From assembly GCF_000423665.1 (NCBI RefSeq), contig NZ_AUIK01000032.1, positions 34,520-98,519 on the forward strand: 64,000 nt of DNA. The letters are read 5' to 3'. The position numbers and the translations under genes are program-made. The notes beneath the pieces were generated by a model. That model had not been told where the DNA came from, ran no database searches, and was given only the letters and a program-made list of their open reading frames with translations. Positions 27,091-35,613 of this stretch are shown here, one piece after another. Source of the DNA: Solirubrobacter soli DSM 22325 (lineage in GTDB: Bacteria > Actinomycetota > Thermoleophilia > Solirubrobacterales > Solirubrobacteraceae). The first letter of the stretch is position 1, and each line of letters starts with the position of its first letter.

Positions 27091-27187
27091 CATGCAGCCG
27101 CCCACAGTGGAATCCAAGCCCAGCAAGCGATCAGATCACCACGGGATGTCTACGCGGCGGAGGGCGCCGCTCGCGTCGGGGATTCCC

Positions 27188-27937
27188 CTACATGCGCGTA
27201 AGGGGATCGCCTTCGGACGCCTGCTGCAGGCGGGCGATCGACTTGCGGATCAGACGCGAGATGTGCATCTGCGAGACCCCGAGACGGCGGCCGATCTCGG
27301 CCTGCGTGAGCTCTTCCTCGAAGCGCATCCGGAGGATCTCGCGGTCGCGCTCGGGCAGCGTCGAGAGCAGGCCGTCGACGAGCTCGGTGTTCTCGACCTC
27401 GGTGTAGCCCGGTTCCTCCCCGCCGACGAGCTGTCCGAGGCCGTCGCCGTCCTCGCCGACCGGGCGGTCGAGCGAGTCCGGGTAGTGCGCGGAGGCGGCG
27501 CCGAGCGCGTCGAGCACCTGCTCGATCGACGCGTCGGTGCGCTCGGCCAGCTCGTTGGCGGTGGGCGTACGACCCAGCTCGCCGGTGAGGGCCGTGATCA
27601 TGCGGTCGAGCTTGAGCTTGAGCTCCTGCACGTCACGCGGGACCCGCACGGCCCAGCCGTGGTCGCGGAAGTGGCGCTTGAGCTCGCCGACGATCGTCGG
27701 CACGGCGAAGCTCGAGAACGCGATCCCGCGGTCGGGGTCGAAGCGGTCGACCGCCTTCACGAGCGCGAACGCGGCGACCTGGTTGAGGTCGTCGAGCTCG
27801 ATGCTGCCGCCCTTGTACCGGCGGGCGAGGTGCCGTGCGAGCGGCAGATAGCGCTCGATCAGCTGCTCGCGCGGGAGCCGGTCGTGATCGTGGCGACGAT
27901 CCGTCGCTGGTTGCTCGAGGGTCGCGATGCTGGTCAT
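27188..27937 (-). CDS. SigB/SigF/SigG-family RNA polymerase sigma factor
   Basis: A 249-residue alternative sigma factor. Region 2 (LIERYLPLARHLARRYKGGS, then DLNQVAAFALVKAVDRFDP and FSSFAVPTIVGELKRHFRD) binds core and the -10; region 3 lies at about 115-165; region 4 has REILRMRFEEELTQAEIGRR and the recognition helix VSQMHISRLIRK. This is the general-stress type. No anti-sigma or anti-anti-sigma gene is adjacent. Its ATG overlaps the stop of the RHH-GAF gene as ATGA, so the two are coupled and the GAF protein may influence it. Confidence 0.92.
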   Translation of the reverse strand: MTSIATLEQPATDRRHDHDRLPREQLIERYLPLARHLARRYKGGSIELDDLNQVAAFALVKAVDRFDPDRGIAFSSFAVPTIVGELKRHFRDHGWAVRVPRDVQELKLKLDRMITALTGELGRTPTANELAERTDASIEQVLDALGAASAHYPDSLDRPVGEDGDGLGQLVGGEEPGYTEVENTELVDGLLSTLPERDREILRMRFEEELTQAEIGRRLGVSQMHISRLIRKSIARLQQASEGDPLTRM

Positions 27938-28656
27938 GGGGCCTGCCTTCCGAGAGCGAGTTCCATCTCGCTCATGACGGAGGCGCCGAGCGCCTCTAGG
28001 GTCTCGATCTGATCGCGCGTCCAGTGGCGCGGATGATGGTCGAGCACGCAGAGCGTGCCGAGTGCGTGGCCGTCGCCGGTCACGAGCGGGATTCCCGCGT
28101 AGGCGACCGCTTCGAGGTCGCGCACGGCCAGGTTGTCGCGGACGAGCGGGTGCACGCGCGCGTCTTCGATCACCAGCGGCTCCTCGGCCTGCAGGGCGTG
28201 CCGGCAGATCGAGTGCGACAGCGGCGTCTCGCGCTCGCTGTGCCAGGGCTCGTCGAGGCCGACGCTGCTCTTGAAGAACTGCCGGTCGGCGTCGACGAGC
28301 GAGATCAGCGCGACGGGCGCGTTGAGCACCCGCGAAGCGAGCCGAGTGATCCGGTCGAACGCGTCGTCCGCGGGCGAGTCGAGCAGCCCGCTGGCGTGCA
28401 GCGCCTCGAGCCGCGCGGGATCGCGCAGCGCGTCGTCCTCACTGCCGGCGGGACGCCCGGTGATGGCGCCCGCGGCGAGCTCCTGCAGCGTCAGCGAGCC
28501 CTCGAAGTCACCGCGGCGGCCGCTGATGACGCCGAGGCGCATGATCGTCGCGTCGCGCACGAACTGCGCGGCGCTGATGCCCTGCGACGAGGCCTCGGCC
28601 TCGAGCAGGTCCCAGAGGTCGTCGCCGAATCGAACGGTTGTCGCGCGCATGGCCAC
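27934..28656 (-). CDS. GAF-domain protein with an N-terminal ribbon-helix-helix segment
   Basis: A 240-residue protein. Residues 1-45 (RATTVRFGDDLWDLLEAEA, then QGISAAQFVRDATIMRLG) look like a ribbon-helix-helix DNA-binding unit. A GAF domain follows (about 80-235) with VALISLVDADRQFFKSSVG, the ETPLSHSICRHAL segment and GTLCVLDHHPRHWTRDQ, typical of the GAF group found in light- or redox-sensing kinases. It may bind a small ligand and regulate DNA or its coupled sigma factor. GTG 28656 and ATG 28650 are equally possible starts. The DNA target is unknown. Confidence 0.8.
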   Translation of the reverse strand: MAMRATTVRFGDDLWDLLEAEASSQGISAAQFVRDATIMRLGVISGRRGDFEGSLTLQELAAGAITGRPAGSEDDALRDPARLEALHASGLLDSPADDAFDRITRLASRVLNAPVALISLVDADRQFFKSSVGLDEPWHSERETPLSHSICRHALQAEEPLVIEDARVHPLVRDNLAVRDLEAVAYAGIPLVTGDGHALGTLCVLDHHPRHWTRDQIETLEALGASVMSEMELALGRQAP

Positions 28657-28793
28657 AGCGAAGCCGTACCCGACATCGCCTCAGATCACACGGGCGCTCG
28701 ATTAACGGGCTCATCAACGTGGGCGATGGCTGATCCGCCATCACGGCCTGTCAGTCCCGAAGTGCCGCCGAGTTGTCGCAGCTTGTCGCCGCG

Positions 28794-29525
28794 CTACGCG
28801 GCCAACGATGCCTCGGCGCCATCGGCGCGGGGGCCGCTCCCCGTGAGGAGCCACAGGCCGTCGGAGCGGCGCTCCACGCGGCCGTCCTCCGCGAGACGCG
28901 CGACGGCGGTGGAGACGGTGGGGCGGCGGGCGCCGACCAACGCGCCGAGCAGGCGGTGGGAGAGGGCGAGGGCGACGATCACGCCGTCGCGGGTGACGCG
29001 GCCCCAGCGGTGGGAGAGGTGCCAGAGCAGGGCCTCGATGCGCGTCTCCACGCCGGTGATCTGGGAGATCGCCTGGGTGACCGCGAGGCGTTCCGCGCGG
29101 GCGTCGATCCGGTCCAGCACGACGGCCATGATCTCCGGGAAGACGCGGAGGGTGAGGGCGGTCGCGCCGTCCAGCACGGCGACCGTCGTGCGCTCCAACG
29201 CGCGCCACTCGATCGCCGGGCGCAGTGGCTGCGGGGCGGGGTCGGCGCGCCAGGTGCGGATGATGTCCCCGGGGCCGAGGAGCTCGGCGCTGGGACAGTC
29301 GAGCAGGATGGTGCCGCGAACGACCGCGCCGTCGAGGACGAGAAGGCCGACGTTGGACGCGCGGCGGGGTGAGAGGAGGGCGTCGGGGGTCCAGTCGCCG
29401 GGGGCGATCGTGGCGACGGCGACCTCGAGCTCAGCACCCGCGCGGCGCCGCCGTTCCTCCGACAGCAACTGCCCGAGGTCCGGGTCGACCTCGAGCAGCG
29501 CTTGCGGTGGATGGATCTCGAACAT
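28794..29525 (-). CDS. Crp/Fnr-family transcriptional regulator
   Basis: A 243-residue regulator: an N-terminal cyclic-nucleotide-binding-like beta barrel (about 30-130), a long dimer helix (ITGVETRIEALLWHLSHRWG) and a C-terminal winged helix with LLGALVGARRPTVSTAVARL as recognition region. The phosphate-binding cassette of true cAMP binders is not evident, so the ligand may differ or be absent. ATG 29525 has a weak GCGAGG site 4 bases upstream. It is transcribed away from the large secreted dehydrogenase gene. The 137 bases between it and the GAF gene hold nothing notable. Confidence 0.82.
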   Translation of the reverse strand: MFEIHPPQALLEVDPDLGQLLSEERRRRAGAELEVAVATIAPGDWTPDALLSPRRASNVGLLVLDGAVVRGTILLDCPSAELLGPGDIIRTWRADPAPQPLRPAIEWRALERTTVAVLDGATALTLRVFPEIMAVVLDRIDARAERLAVTQAISQITGVETRIEALLWHLSHRWGRVTRDGVIVALALSHRLLGALVGARRPTVSTAVARLAEDGRVERRSDGLWLLTGSGPRADGAEASLAA

Positions 29526-29536
29526 TCGGCCTCGCC

Positions 29537-29880
29537 CTACCCCGGGGAGGCCGATCCCCTAACGCCATACGGATTCGTGGTGGAAAGCGTGAAGATCAGC
29601 GTCTTCGCGTAGTTTCCGGTGCGCAGGGCGTCCGCGGCCTCGTTCGCGGTCGGTCCCGACCACGCCGACTTCGAGAACGACACCTGCAGCGGCGAAGGCA
29701 ACGCGAACGAGCCGCTCATGAGCCGGCCGGGGTCGCTCACCGGCAGCGCCGCGTCACCGGCCGGACCGGCACCGCCTCACCCACGCTCACGATCCGGAAG
29801 GCGTCGAACGCGACGTCGAGATCGGTCGTGGTGCCGCCGGGTCGCGCCGCCTCGAGGCTCGTGCGGTATCAAGCCCTCTC
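29537..29880 (-). pseudogene. decayed C-terminal domain related to the adjacent giant secreted protein
   Basis: Reverse frames contain TTTDLDVAFDAFRIVSVG (about 29785-29840), then after a frame change GRLMSGSFALPSPLQV and LRTGNYAKTLIFTLSTTNP. The last two match the end of the 30126-35600 protein (GRLVNGTAALTQPLQV and LRGNYAKTLTFTLSATTP), with the piece between shortened. The natural stop after TTNP is lost and the frame runs on to 29537. No start remains. It is the leftover 3' end of a paralogous gene lying in the opposite direction. Confidence 0.65.
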
Positions 29881-29938
29881 CGCCGATTCGTTGTCTCCCT
29901 AGACAAAAGGGACCGTGCCGACGAGCGCAAGTCAAGAG

Positions 29939-29957
29939 CTTTCATGCAAGATGAAAG
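29939..29957 (+). promoter_or_regulatory. palindrome in the leader of the giant dehydrogenase gene
   Basis: CTTTCAT, a 5-base spacer GCAAG, ATGAAAG: a perfect 7-base inverted repeat in a locally AT-richer stretch 187 bases before the gene. It may be an operator or a small hairpin. Confidence 0.35.
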
Positions 29958-30055
29958 ATTCTGGACGTTTTCTCATGAGTGAGGGGTGACCGTACCCGAC
30001 TGTCGGGCAAATGACACGCTGTCCTATCAAAACACTTCAATAGACCCTTCAATCC

Positions 30056-30084
30056 TTGACAGGAACCCTTCAAAACTCTATTCG
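30056..30084 (+). promoter_or_regulatory. putative sigma-A-type promoter
   Basis: TTGACA (30056-30061), a 17-base spacer and TATTCG (30079-30084), giving a leader of about 35 bases before the ATG at 30126. Three CTTCAA repeats occur between 30033 and 30075 and could be activator contacts. Confidence 0.5.
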
Positions 30085-30125
30085 TTGGTTGCCACACCTA
30101 ACGGAGTACCGTGGAGGAGGAGTTA

Positions 30126-33100
30126 ATGGGTCGGACCTGTGCTGCCCTGGCGGCGGCGATCCTGGCGTGCCTGATCTGGACTGGAGCAGCGGGCGCGCAA
30201 GCGCCAACGGCCTCCGACTTCCAGAAGGTCACGCTGGACGACAACACGCAGAACCCGATGCAGCTCGACGTCGCCCCGGACGGGCGCGTCTTCTACATCG
30301 AACGTGACGGACGCGTCCAGATCTGGAAACCGGACACGCGCCAGACCGTCACCGCCGGCAAGATCCCGGTGACCCTCAGCCAGGAGAACGGGCTGCTGGG
30401 CATCGCGCTGGCACCGGACTTCGCGTTCAGCAAGTGGGTGTACCTCTTCTACTCCCAGCTGCCGGACAACACGCTCACGCAGGTGATCTCGCGCTTCAAG
30501 GTCAACGGCGACACGCTCGATCTGTCGTCGGAGCAGAAGATCCTCACGTTCCAGCACCAGACGGATCAGTGCTGCCACTCGTCGGGGGCGCTCGGGTTCG
30601 GCCCGGACGGCAGCCTCTACGCCTCGACGGGCGACAACACCAACCCGTTCGACTCCGATGGCTTCGCGCCGCTCGACGAGCAGCCCGGTCGCGAGCACTG
30701 GGACTCGCAGCGCACGGCCGCCAACACGAACGACCTCAACGGCAAGATCCTGCACATCATGCCGATGGCGGTGCCGCTCGGCGCGCCCGGCGTGAACACC
30801 ACGTACACGATCCCGGCCAACAACCTCTTCCCCGTCGGAACGGCGAAGACGCGCCCGGAGATCTTCGGCATGGGCTTCCGCAACCCGTTCCGCTTCACGG
30901 TCGACAAGACCACGGGCTGGGTGCTGATGGGCGACTACGGCCCTGACGCGAGCACCACCAACCCGAACCGCGGGCCGCAGGGCTCGGTCGAGTTCAACGT
31001 GCTCTCCAAGGCCGGCAACTATGGCTGGCCGTACTGCATCCGCGACAACACGCCGTACAACGACTACAACTTCGCGACCAAGACCTCGGGCGCGAAGTTC
31101 GACTGTTCCGCGCCGGTCAACGAGTCGCCCAACAACACGGGCCTGACGAACCTGCCGCCGGCCATCGGCGCCAGCGCGTGGATGGGCTACACCGAGCAGG
31201 ACTCGCGCTTCACGCCGGATCTCGGCACGGGCGGCGCTCCGATGGGCGGGCCGCGCTACCACTACGACCCGAGCCTCGTGTCGGATCGCAAGTTCCCGGC
31301 GTACTACGACAACAAGTGGTTCGTGGGCGAGTGGAACAACAACTGGATCAAGACCGCCGACCTCACCAGCGACGGCAAGATCTCCAAGTTCAGCGCCTTC
31401 GCCGCCGGCACGGGCTACAAGCGCCCGATGGACATCAAGTTCGGCCCCGACGGCGCGCTCTACGTGATCGAGTGGGGCTCGGGCTTCAACGGCGACAACG
31501 CCGACTCGGGCATCTACCGGATCGACTACACCGCGGGCGACAAGGCCCCGATCGCGGACGCCACCGGCACGCCGACGGCCGGGCTCGCGCCGCTCACGGT
31601 CCAGTTCAAGGGCGACGCCTCGCATGACCCCGAGGGCGGCCCCATCACCTACGCGTGGGACTTCAACGGCGACGGCAACGTCGACTCGACGGACCCGAAC
31701 CCGTCCTACACCTACACCACCAACGGCGCCTTCACGGCCAAGCTCACGGTCAAGGACCAGAACGGGCTGACCGGCGTCGAGAACATCCCGATCACGGTCG
31801 GCAACCGCGCGCCCGTGATCACGTTCCAGACTCCGATCGACGGCCAGGCCGCGTCCTTCACGGACACGGTGCCGTACAAGGTCTCGGTCAGCGATCCCGA
31901 GGACGGCACGACCGGCAACGGGATCTCCTGCGACGACGTCAAGGTCACGGTCTCGCTCGGCCATGACCAGCACGCGCACGACCTCGCCTCGACGACGGGC
32001 TGCGAGGGCACGCTGCACACCGGCCTGACATCGGGCCACGGCCCCGAGGCCAACACGTTCACGGTGATCACGGTCACCTACACCGACAAGGGCGGCCCGG
32101 GCGGCATCGTCCCGCTGACCGGCCGCGGCCAGGTGATCCTGCAGCCCAAGACCAAGCAGGCGGAGTTCTTCGCCTCCACGGGCCGCGTCCCCAACAGCGC
32201 CACCAGCGGCGACGCCGGCGTCACGACCGAGGACACCTCGGACGACCAGGGCGGCGGCAAGGACATCGGGTTCATCGAGGACGGCGACTACGTCTCCTAC
32301 AAGCCGGTCAACCTGACCAACCTCAACGAGCTCCGCTTCCGCGTGGCCTCGGCGGGCGCGGGCGGCACGATCGAGGTCCACCTCGACTCGCCGACCGGCA
32401 CGCTCGTGGGCACGACGGACACGATCACGCCGACGGGCGGCTGGCAGACCTTCAAGACGGTCTCGCTGCCGCTGACCAACCCGCCGTCGGGCACGCATGA
32501 GCTGTTCCTCGTGTTCCGCAACCGCGGCAGCACGCAGAACCTGTTCAACGTCAACTGGATCGAGTTCGTCGGCAAGGGCGCCGCGGTCACCGCTGCGCCG
32601 GACGTCACGGCGAGCGCCGACAAGCTGACGGGCACCGCGCCGCTGACGGTCAAGTTCACCGCCACGGCCACCGACCCCGACGGGCCGGCGACGGACCTGA
32701 GCTACGCCTGGGACTTCGGCGTGCCCGGCACCGACGCGGACAAGTCGACGGATCCGAGCCCGACGTACACGTACGCCAACTCGGGCAACTACCTCGCCAC
32801 GCTCACCGTGAGCGACAAGCAGGGCGGCGTCACGACCAAGAGCTTCACGGTCTCGGTCACCCCTGCCTCGTCCTGCAACACGGCGTACCGTGACGACTTC
32901 AACGGCTCCGCGCTCGACCCGGGCTGGAGCGTCGTCCGTCAGAGCCAGGCGCTCAACGTCGGCGGCGGAACGTTGAACATCACGACCGAGAACGGCGACG
33001 TCTACACCAACAGCAACACCGCCAAGAACCTCGTCCTGCGGACCGCTCCGAGCGGGCCGTGGACGGCGACGATCAAGCTCAACGAGGTCGGCAACGTCCA

Positions 33101-35600
33101 GTACCACCAGGCGGGCCTGATCGTCTACGGCGACGACGACAACTACACGAAGTTCGACCGCCTGGCGACGAACGCGTCCGGCAGCGCGGCCACCGAGAAG
33201 TTCGAGTTCATCAACGAGGTGGCGGGCACGGCCCGCAATACGTCGGCCGACGCGTCGTCGAACCTGCCCTCCACCTACCCGGCCGACTTCTACATGAAGA
33301 TCGAGTCGGACGGGACCCAGATCAAGGGCTACTCGTCGACGGACGGGACGACCTGGACCCAGGTCGGCCAGGCCGCCAACCTGCCGTCGAACGCGAAGAT
33401 CGGCGTCTTCGCGCTGGACAACGCCGCGGCCACGCACGTGACCGCGAAGTTCGACTACTTCCAGCTCGACTCAGGCTCCGGCGGCGGTTCGGCCGCAGGC
33501 CCCGGCGATGACTTCAACGGGACCAGCCTCAACAAGACGGTCTGGAACTCGATCGTCCGCGAGGACGCCACGAAGTACGCCGTGAACAACGGCGCGCTGA
33601 CCATCACCACGGTCGGCGGCGACATCTACACCAACAGCGACCCGTCCGGCACGCGGAACTTCCTCCTGCAGTCGGCGGATCACACCAGCAGCGACTACGT
33701 GCTCGAGACCAAGCTCTCCGGCACGCTCAGCGGCGGCTACGCCCAGGGCGGCATCATCGCCTACACCGACGACGACAACTTCGTCAAGCTCGACGCGATC
33801 TCGGACACCAACCAGACCGTGATCAATCGCATCGAGCTGCGCTCGGAGGTCGCCGGGGCCACCGCGAACCCGCAGCCGCAGGTCAACGTGCCGTCGGGCA
33901 CCGCGAACATCTGGCTGCGTCTGACCAAGGCCGGCACGAGCTACTCGGGCGAGTACTCGTTCGACGGGTCGACCTGGACGTCGATCGGCGATCCCGTGGC
34001 CCACACCCAGAGCGCGGCCAAGTTCGGGCTCTACACGCTGGGCGTGCAGGACACGACGGGCAAGACCGTGAGCTTCGACTACTTCAAGGTCAACGGCTCA
34101 ACGGGCTGCGGCGGCGGCGGTGGCGGCAACGCCTCGCCGGTCATCACCTCGGCCACGGCGACGCCCACCGCCGGCTTCGCCCCGCTGCAGGTCGCGTTCA
34201 ACGCGGCCGCGACGGACGCCGACAACGACACGCTCACCTACTCGTGGGACTACGACGGCGACGGCACGGCCGACGCCACGGGCGCCACCCCGTCCACGAC
34301 GTTCAACACCGCGGGCACGCGCAACGTCAAGCTCACGGTGTCCGACGGCAAGGGCGGTACCGCCACCAAGACCATCCCGGTGCAGGTCCTGGCCGGCGAT
34401 GACGCGAACGCGCGCTTCCGGGCGCTGGTGTTCTCCAAGACCACCGCGTTCCGGCACGACGCGATCCCGACGGCGAACGCGCTGCTCACGACGCTCGGCC
34501 AGCAGAAGAACTTCCAGGTCGACGAGACCGAGGACGCTTCGCTGTTCACCGACGCCGTGCTCAGCCACTACGACGTCGTGATCTTCAACTCGACCACGGG
34601 CGATCCGCTCAACGACGACCAGCAGGCCGCGTTCGAGCGCTTCATCCGCGCCGGCCACGGCTATGTGGGCATCCACAGCGCCGCGGACACGGAGTACGAC
34701 TGGCACTGGTACGGCCAGCTCGTCGGCGGCTACTTCCGCAACCACCCGGACGGCACGCCGACCGCGACCGTGGTCGTGGAGGACACCGAAAACGCCGCGA
34801 ATGCAGGGATTCCGGCTCGCTGGACGCGCACCGACGAGTGGTACAACTACAAGAAGTACGACAACTCGAGCGGTGACGACTACAGCCCGCGCAACACCCC
34901 GGGCGTGCACGTCCTGCTCAAGATGGACGAGTCGACGTACGCGGAGAACGACGGCTCCGACGGGACGGATGACGATCACCCGATCTCGTGGTGCCAGCGC
35001 TACGACGGCGGCCGCTCGTGGTACACGGGCATGGGCCACACGCAGGCGACGTACAGCGATCCCCTGTTCCAGAACCACCTGGAGACGGGCATCGAGGTCG
35101 CCGCGGGCGTGAAGCCGGACAAGGACTGCGGCGTGACTTCGACGCCGCCTGACAGCACCAATGTCGACGTCCCTGTCGGCGGCAACGTCCCGACGGTCCT
35201 CGCGCTCAACATCGGCGCGGTGCCCTCGCTCGGCACCTTCCAGCCGGGCGTGGCGAAGGACTACGAGGCCTCCGTCAGCGCCTCGGTCGTCTCCAGCGCG
35301 TCGGCCGCGGCCCTCACGGTCCGCGACACGAGCGCCACGGCGACCGGCCGGCTCGTCAACGGCACCGCCGCGTTGACGCAGCCGCTCCAGGTCAACGCGA
35401 CGGACGCGACTCAGACCACGAGCGCGTTCGCCCCGCTCTCCACCACGGGCGCGGCCCTGCCGCTGCTCGCCCTGTCGACCCCGGTCGGCCTGCATCCGGT
35501 GACGATCGGCTTCAAGCAGCCGATCGCCGCCACCGAAGGCCTCTTGCGCGGCAACTACGCCAAGACGCTGACGTTCACGCTCTCGGCCACGACGCCGTAG
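30126..35600 (+). CDS. giant secreted sugar dehydrogenase/CBM/PKD/ThuA mosaic protein
   Basis: A 1,824-residue exported protein with a signal peptide (cleavage near residue 25). Order: PQQ-type glucose/sorbosone dehydrogenase propeller (~30-465, HSSGALGFGPDGSLYASTGD), PKD (~475-560), linker, CBM6-like (~677-820), PKD (~822-915), two lamin-G/DUF1349-like jelly rolls (~917-1115 and 1127-1325, each opening DDFNGS/T), PKD (~1337-1420), a ThuA-like trehalose-utilisation domain (~1429-1665, VGIHSAADTEYDWHWYG) and a C-terminal beta domain. GGAGGAGG precedes the ATG by 5 bases. It likely binds polysaccharide and oxidises sugars outside the cell; the domain mix is known in Bacteroidetes and actinobacteria but substrate is unknown. 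Confidence 0.9.
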   Translation: MGRTCAALAAAILACLIWTGAAGAQAPTASDFQKVTLDDNTQNPMQLDVAPDGRVFYIERDGRVQIWKPDTRQTVTAGKIPVTLSQENGLLGIALAPDFAFSKWVYLFYSQLPDNTLTQVISRFKVNGDTLDLSSEQKILTFQHQTDQCCHSSGALGFGPDGSLYASTGDNTNPFDSDGFAPLDEQPGREHWDSQRTAANTNDLNGKILHIMPMAVPLGAPGVNTTYTIPANNLFPVGTAKTRPEIFGMGFRNPFRFTVDKTTGWVLMGDYGPDASTTNPNRGPQGSVEFNVLSKAGNYGWPYCIRDNTPYNDYNFATKTSGAKFDCSAPVNESPNNTGLTNLPPAIGASAWMGYTEQDSRFTPDLGTGGAPMGGPRYHYDPSLVSDRKFPAYYDNKWFVGEWNNNWIKTADLTSDGKISKFSAFAAGTGYKRPMDIKFGPDGALYVIEWGSGFNGDNADSGIYRIDYTAGDKAPIADATGTPTAGLAPLTVQFKGDASHDPEGGPITYAWDFNGDGNVDSTDPNPSYTYTTNGAFTAKLTVKDQNGLTGVENIPITVGNRAPVITFQTPIDGQAASFTDTVPYKVSVSDPEDGTTGNGISCDDVKVTVSLGHDQHAHDLASTTGCEGTLHTGLTSGHGPEANTFTVITVTYTDKGGPGGIVPLTGRGQVILQPKTKQAEFFASTGRVPNSATSGDAGVTTEDTSDDQGGGKDIGFIEDGDYVSYKPVNLTNLNELRFRVASAGAGGTIEVHLDSPTGTLVGTTDTITPTGGWQTFKTVSLPLTNPPSGTHELFLVFRNRGSTQNLFNVNWIEFVGKGAAVTAAPDVTASADKLTGTAPLTVKFTATATDPDGPATDLSYAWDFGVPGTDADKSTDPSPTYTYANSGNYLATLTVSDKQGGVTTKSFTVSVTPASSCNTAYRDDFNGSALDPGWSVVRQSQALNVGGGTLNITTENGDVYTNSNTAKNLVLRTAPSGPWTATIKLNEVGNVQYHQAGLIVYGDDDNYTKFDRLATNASGSAATEKFEFINEVAGTARNTSADASSNLPSTYPADFYMKIESDGTQIKGYSSTDGTTWTQVGQAANLPSNAKIGVFALDNAAATHVTAKFDYFQLDSGSGGGSAAGPGDDFNGTSLNKTVWNSIVREDATKYAVNNGALTITTVGGDIYTNSDPSGTRNFLLQSADHTSSDYVLETKLSGTLSGGYAQGGIIAYTDDDNFVKLDAISDTNQTVINRIELRSEVAGATANPQPQVNVPSGTANIWLRLTKAGTSYSGEYSFDGSTWTSIGDPVAHTQSAAKFGLYTLGVQDTTGKTVSFDYFKVNGSTGCGGGGGGNASPVITSATATPTAGFAPLQVAFNAAATDADNDTLTYSWDYDGDGTADATGATPSTTFNTAGTRNVKLTVSDGKGGTATKTIPVQVLAGDDANARFRALVFSKTTAFRHDAIPTANALLTTLGQQKNFQVDETEDASLFTDAVLSHYDVVIFNSTTGDPLNDDQQAAFERFIRAGHGYVGIHSAADTEYDWHWYGQLVGGYFRNHPDGTPTATVVVEDTENAANAGIPARWTRTDEWYNYKKYDNSSGDDYSPRNTPGVHVLLKMDESTYAENDGSDGTDDDHPISWCQRYDGGRSWYTGMGHTQATYSDPLFQNHLETGIEVAAGVKPDKDCGVTSTPPDSTNVDVPVGGNVPTVLALNIGAVPSLGTFQPGVAKDYEASVSASVVSSASAAALTVRDTSATATGRLVNGTAALTQPLQVNATDATQTTSAFAPLSTTGAALPLLALSTPVGLHPVTIGFKQPIAATEGLLRGNYAKTLTFTLSATTP

Positions 35601-35613
35601 AGCAGGGGTGACG

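Noticed and set aside
30123..33437. 1,100-codon reverse-strand open frame opposite the giant dehydrogenase gene
   Set aside because: Low-complexity Arg/Val/Glu-rich translation and no motifs; the forward frame has recognisable domains along its whole length.
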